Shown piece by piece: positions 7,569 through 8,560 of a stretch of 8,560 bases of DNA; within the stretch, counting starts at the first letter, position 1, and every line of letters starts with the position of its first letter. Origin of the DNA: Fimenecus sp045631075. GTDB taxonomy: Bacteria; Bacillota; Clostridia; Oscillospirales; Acutalibacteraceae. Below the pieces are notes generated by a model. It was not told where the DNA came from, searched no databases, and saw nothing but the letters and a program-made list of their open reading frames with translations. The stretch spans positions 1 to 8,560 of the forward strand of contig JAZQUC010000090.1 in the NCBI GenBank assembly GCA_045631075.1. Direction: 5' to 3'. The translations under genes and the position numbers were made by a program.

Positions 7569-7597
7569 AGTATAACACAATTAACAACAATATCCAA
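7569..7597 (-). promoter_or_regulatory. Sigma-A-type promoter for the leftward envelope operon
   Basis: On the - strand, -35 TTGGAT (7592-7597), a 17-bp spacer and -10 TATACT (7569-7574) with an extended TG one base upstream. Transcription would start near 7562, leaving about 36 nt of leader before the carboxypeptidase ATG. The -35 is imperfect, but the extended -10 compensates. Confidence 0.65.
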
Positions 7598-7634
7598 TAA
7601 GCAAAAAGTAAATTTTTTAAAGGGATGTACAGAA

Positions 7635-8324
7635 ATGATATATATTACAGGGGATATTCACGGTGACAGAAAAAGATTGTCATGGTTAAAGCTTAAAAAT
7701 TTAAAAGAGGGAGATACTCTTATTATCTGTGGAGATTTCGGATTCTTGTGGGAAAATACAACGGCAGAGCAAAATTATATTATGTCCTTGGGCAAACGAA
7801 AATATAACATCTGTTTCGTTGATGGTACTCACGAAAATTTTGATTTGCTCAACAATTACGAAGTCAGTCAATGGAATGGCGGTAAGGTTCATAAGATTTA
7901 CGGCAATCTTTATCACCTTATGCGTGGTCAGGTTTATGAAATAGAGGGACGGAAAGTCTTTACAATGGGTGGCGGTGAAAGTGCCGATATTGACATTCGT
8001 CGTGATGTGAATGCCTGGTCAAAGGACGAGCTTCCAACACAGGAAGAATTGCTTGAGGGTGCAGAAAACCTTGAAATCGCAGGTTATGATATGGATATTA
8101 TCATTACGCACGAGCCACCACTTAAGGTAAAGAATTTTTTAAATCTTAATGACTCATCAGAATTTCGTGTAAGTGCCCTTAATGCATATTTTGAAGAACT
8201 TGCACAAAACTGCAGTTTCAGAAAATGGTATTTCGGCTCAATGCACGTGGATAAATTCATTTCAAACAATTATCGTGCAATATTTAAAGATGTCATAAAC
8301 GCAACAACAGGCGAAAAGATATAG
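7635..8324 (+). CDS. Cytoplasmic calcineurin-like metallophosphoesterase with altered metal-site motifs
   Basis: This 229-residue protein has no signal peptide or membrane segment. It starts directly with the first metal motif, G-D7-I-H9-G, followed by C-G-D34-F-G, G-T-H-E (64-67), T-H159-E-P-P and G-S-M-H204. Between them, W-N-G-G-K-V-H, H-L-M-R-G-Q-V and M-G-G-G-E-S-A-D-I-D (111-120) are typical of a small-phosphoesterase group common in Firmicutes genomes and some of their phages. Two positions differ from the general pattern: Thr replaces the metal-bridging Asn of GNHE, and Ser replaces the first His of GHxH. Enzymes of this fold cleave phosphomonoesters, cyclic nucleotides, nucleic acid ends or phosphoproteins; the substrate here is unknown. 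AAAGGG ends about 10 nt before the ATG. It appears monocistronic, with its own promoter and only non-coding repeats downstream. Confidence 0.9.
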   Translation: MIYITGDIHGDRKRLSWLKLKNLKEGDTLIICGDFGFLWENTTAEQNYIMSLGKRKYNICFVDGTHENFDLLNNYEVSQWNGGKVHKIYGNLYHLMRGQVYEIEGRKVFTMGGGESADIDIRRDVNAWSKDELPTQEELLEGAENLEIAGYDMDIIITHEPPLKVKNFLNLNDSSEFRVSALNAYFEELAQNCSFRKWYFGSMHVDKFISNNYRAIFKDVINATTGEKI

Positions 8325-8326
8325 AC

Positions 8327-8338
8327 AAATTATAATTT
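8327..8338. repeat. AT-only perfect palindrome just after the phosphoesterase stop
   Basis: AAATTATAATTT is a perfect 12-bp palindrome 2 nt after the stop codon. It has no T-run and no GC, so it is unlikely to be a terminator; it may be chance in AT-rich DNA. Confidence 0.4.
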
Positions 8339-8377
8339 ATCGGGGTTATATCAAATAAAAATAGGAATGAAAACCTT

Positions 8378-8402
8378 GTAGGGGTCATTCACGAATGACC
8401 CG
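8378..8402 (+). repeat. Palindromic intergenic repeat, unit 1 (TGTAGGGG...CCCG type)
   Basis: The unit begins with TGTAGGGG-like sequence and ends CCCG. GGGTCATTC (8382-8390) and GAATGACCC (8393-8401) are perfect 9-bp arms around a 2-nt spacer. Similar TGTAGGGG-stem-CCCG elements are, to my recollection, scattered in intergenic regions of many Clostridia. It could fold as a hairpin in the phosphoesterase mRNA, but no T-run follows. Confidence 0.75.
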
Positions 8403-8428
8403 TCCCAAAGTGTGTTGGTAACCTTATT

Positions 8429-8454
8429 CGGGCGATTCTTGAATCGCCCCTACA
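8429..8454 (-). repeat. Palindromic intergenic repeat, unit 2 (inverted copy)
   Basis: GGGCGATTC (8430-8438) and GAATCGCCC (8441-8449) are perfect 9-bp arms around TT. Read on the - strand the unit has the same TGTAGGGG...CCCG frame as unit 1, so it lies in opposite orientation. The inner stem sequence differs from unit 1 but is compensated on both arms. Confidence 0.75.
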
Positions 8455-8475
8455 TTCCAACCAAATTAATAATAT

Positions 8476-8503
8476 TGTAGGGGCTGACGACCACGGCAGC
8501 CCG
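8476..8503 (+). repeat. Palindromic intergenic repeat, unit 3
   Basis: Starts TGTAGGGG and ends CCCG as in units 1 and 2. The arms are GGGCTG (8481-8486) and CAGCCC (8497-8502) around a 10-nt loop that can pair only partly, so this copy is more diverged or has a larger loop. Same orientation as unit 1. Confidence 0.68.
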
Positions 8504-8526
8504 AAACTAGTGTACAGATAAATCAA

Positions 8527-8560
8527 GACGGGACGCCGAGGTGCGGGTGTCCGGTGGACA
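8527..8560. repeat. GC-rich palindromic segment, cut by the window end
   Basis: GGACGCC (8531-8537) can pair with GGTGTCC (8546-8552) with one G-T pair. TGTCC (8548-8552) and GGACA (8556-8560) form a second, overlapping inverted repeat that probably continues past the window. About 70% GC here contrasts with the AT-rich genes. The GACGGGACGCC start resembles the CCCGTCCC side of the TGTAGGGG family read in reverse, so it may be a fourth, degenerate unit. No coding sequence is seen in 8325-8560. Confidence 0.5.

Noticed and set aside
7527..7580. Upstream in-frame start for the carboxypeptidase
   Set aside because: The extra 18 codons cover the predicted transcription start and the real ribosome binding site.
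8325..8402. Rho-independent terminator for the right-hand phosphoesterase
   Set aside because: The AT palindrome and repeat unit 1 can fold, but neither is followed by a T-run on the + strand.
8378..8503. CRISPR array
   Set aside because: The units alternate in orientation, have different inner sequences and lack equal-length spacers; no cas gene is nearby.
8506..8516. Adjacent 6-bp palindromes ACTAGT and TGTACA
   Set aside because: They are short, share one base and have no supporting context; chance is sufficient.

Overview
The window is AT-rich and carries eight protein-coding genes, packed closely and preceded by AGG/GGAG-type ribosome binding sites. It looks like a chromosomal segment from an anaerobic, low-GC Gram-positive bacterium of the Clostridia, probably a gut Oscillospiraceae/Ruminococcaceae or Lachnospiraceae relative. 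The reasons are base composition, a sporulation-type D,D-carboxypeptidase, a Nim-like flavoprotein, GPH-type sugar symport, and TGTAGGGG...CCCG palindromic repeats at the right edge. The taxonomic call is inference; there is no rRNA or marker gene to settle it.

Left block (1-3151, + strand): the 3' part of a GPH/MFS sugar-type symporter gene, then a secreted purple-acid-phosphatase-like metallophosphoesterase, then a small Nim/pyridoxamine-phosphate-oxidase-fold flavoprotein. Gaps are 28 and 12 nt and each start has its own Shine-Dalgarno, so this reads as one operon entering from the left. It ends at a strong hairpin (3162-3191) followed by T-runs on both strands, which also ends the convergent operon from the right.

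Middle block (7526 down to 3203, - strand): four genes read leftward. They are a DacF-type D-alanyl-D-alanine carboxypeptidase, a membrane GT2 polyprenyl-phosphate glycosyltransferase, a GtrA-family membrane protein overlapping it by 20 nt, and a cytoplasmic class-C beta-lactamase-fold serine hydrolase. The GT2 + GtrA pair is the known core for making and flipping a lipid-linked sugar for envelope glycosylation. Its position between two SxxK serine enzymes suggests an envelope-modification operon. The polytopic transferase that would normally complete such a system is not in the window.

Right block (7527-8560): a 108-bp divergent intergenic region holds two good sigma-A-type promoters whose -10 boxes lie 2 bp apart. 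The rightward one drives a cytoplasmic metallophosphoesterase (7635-8324) with two altered metal-site motifs. The last 236 bp are non-coding. They contain three TGTAGGGG...CCCG stem-loop units in alternating orientation, then a GC-rich stretch of further palindromes cut by the window edge.

No clearly new defence, mobile or RNA system is visible. The most notable points are the gene combination in the - strand operon, the SxN-to-SAA change in the carboxypeptidase, the altered metal ligands in the right-hand phosphoesterase, the interlocked divergent promoter, and the repeat cluster.
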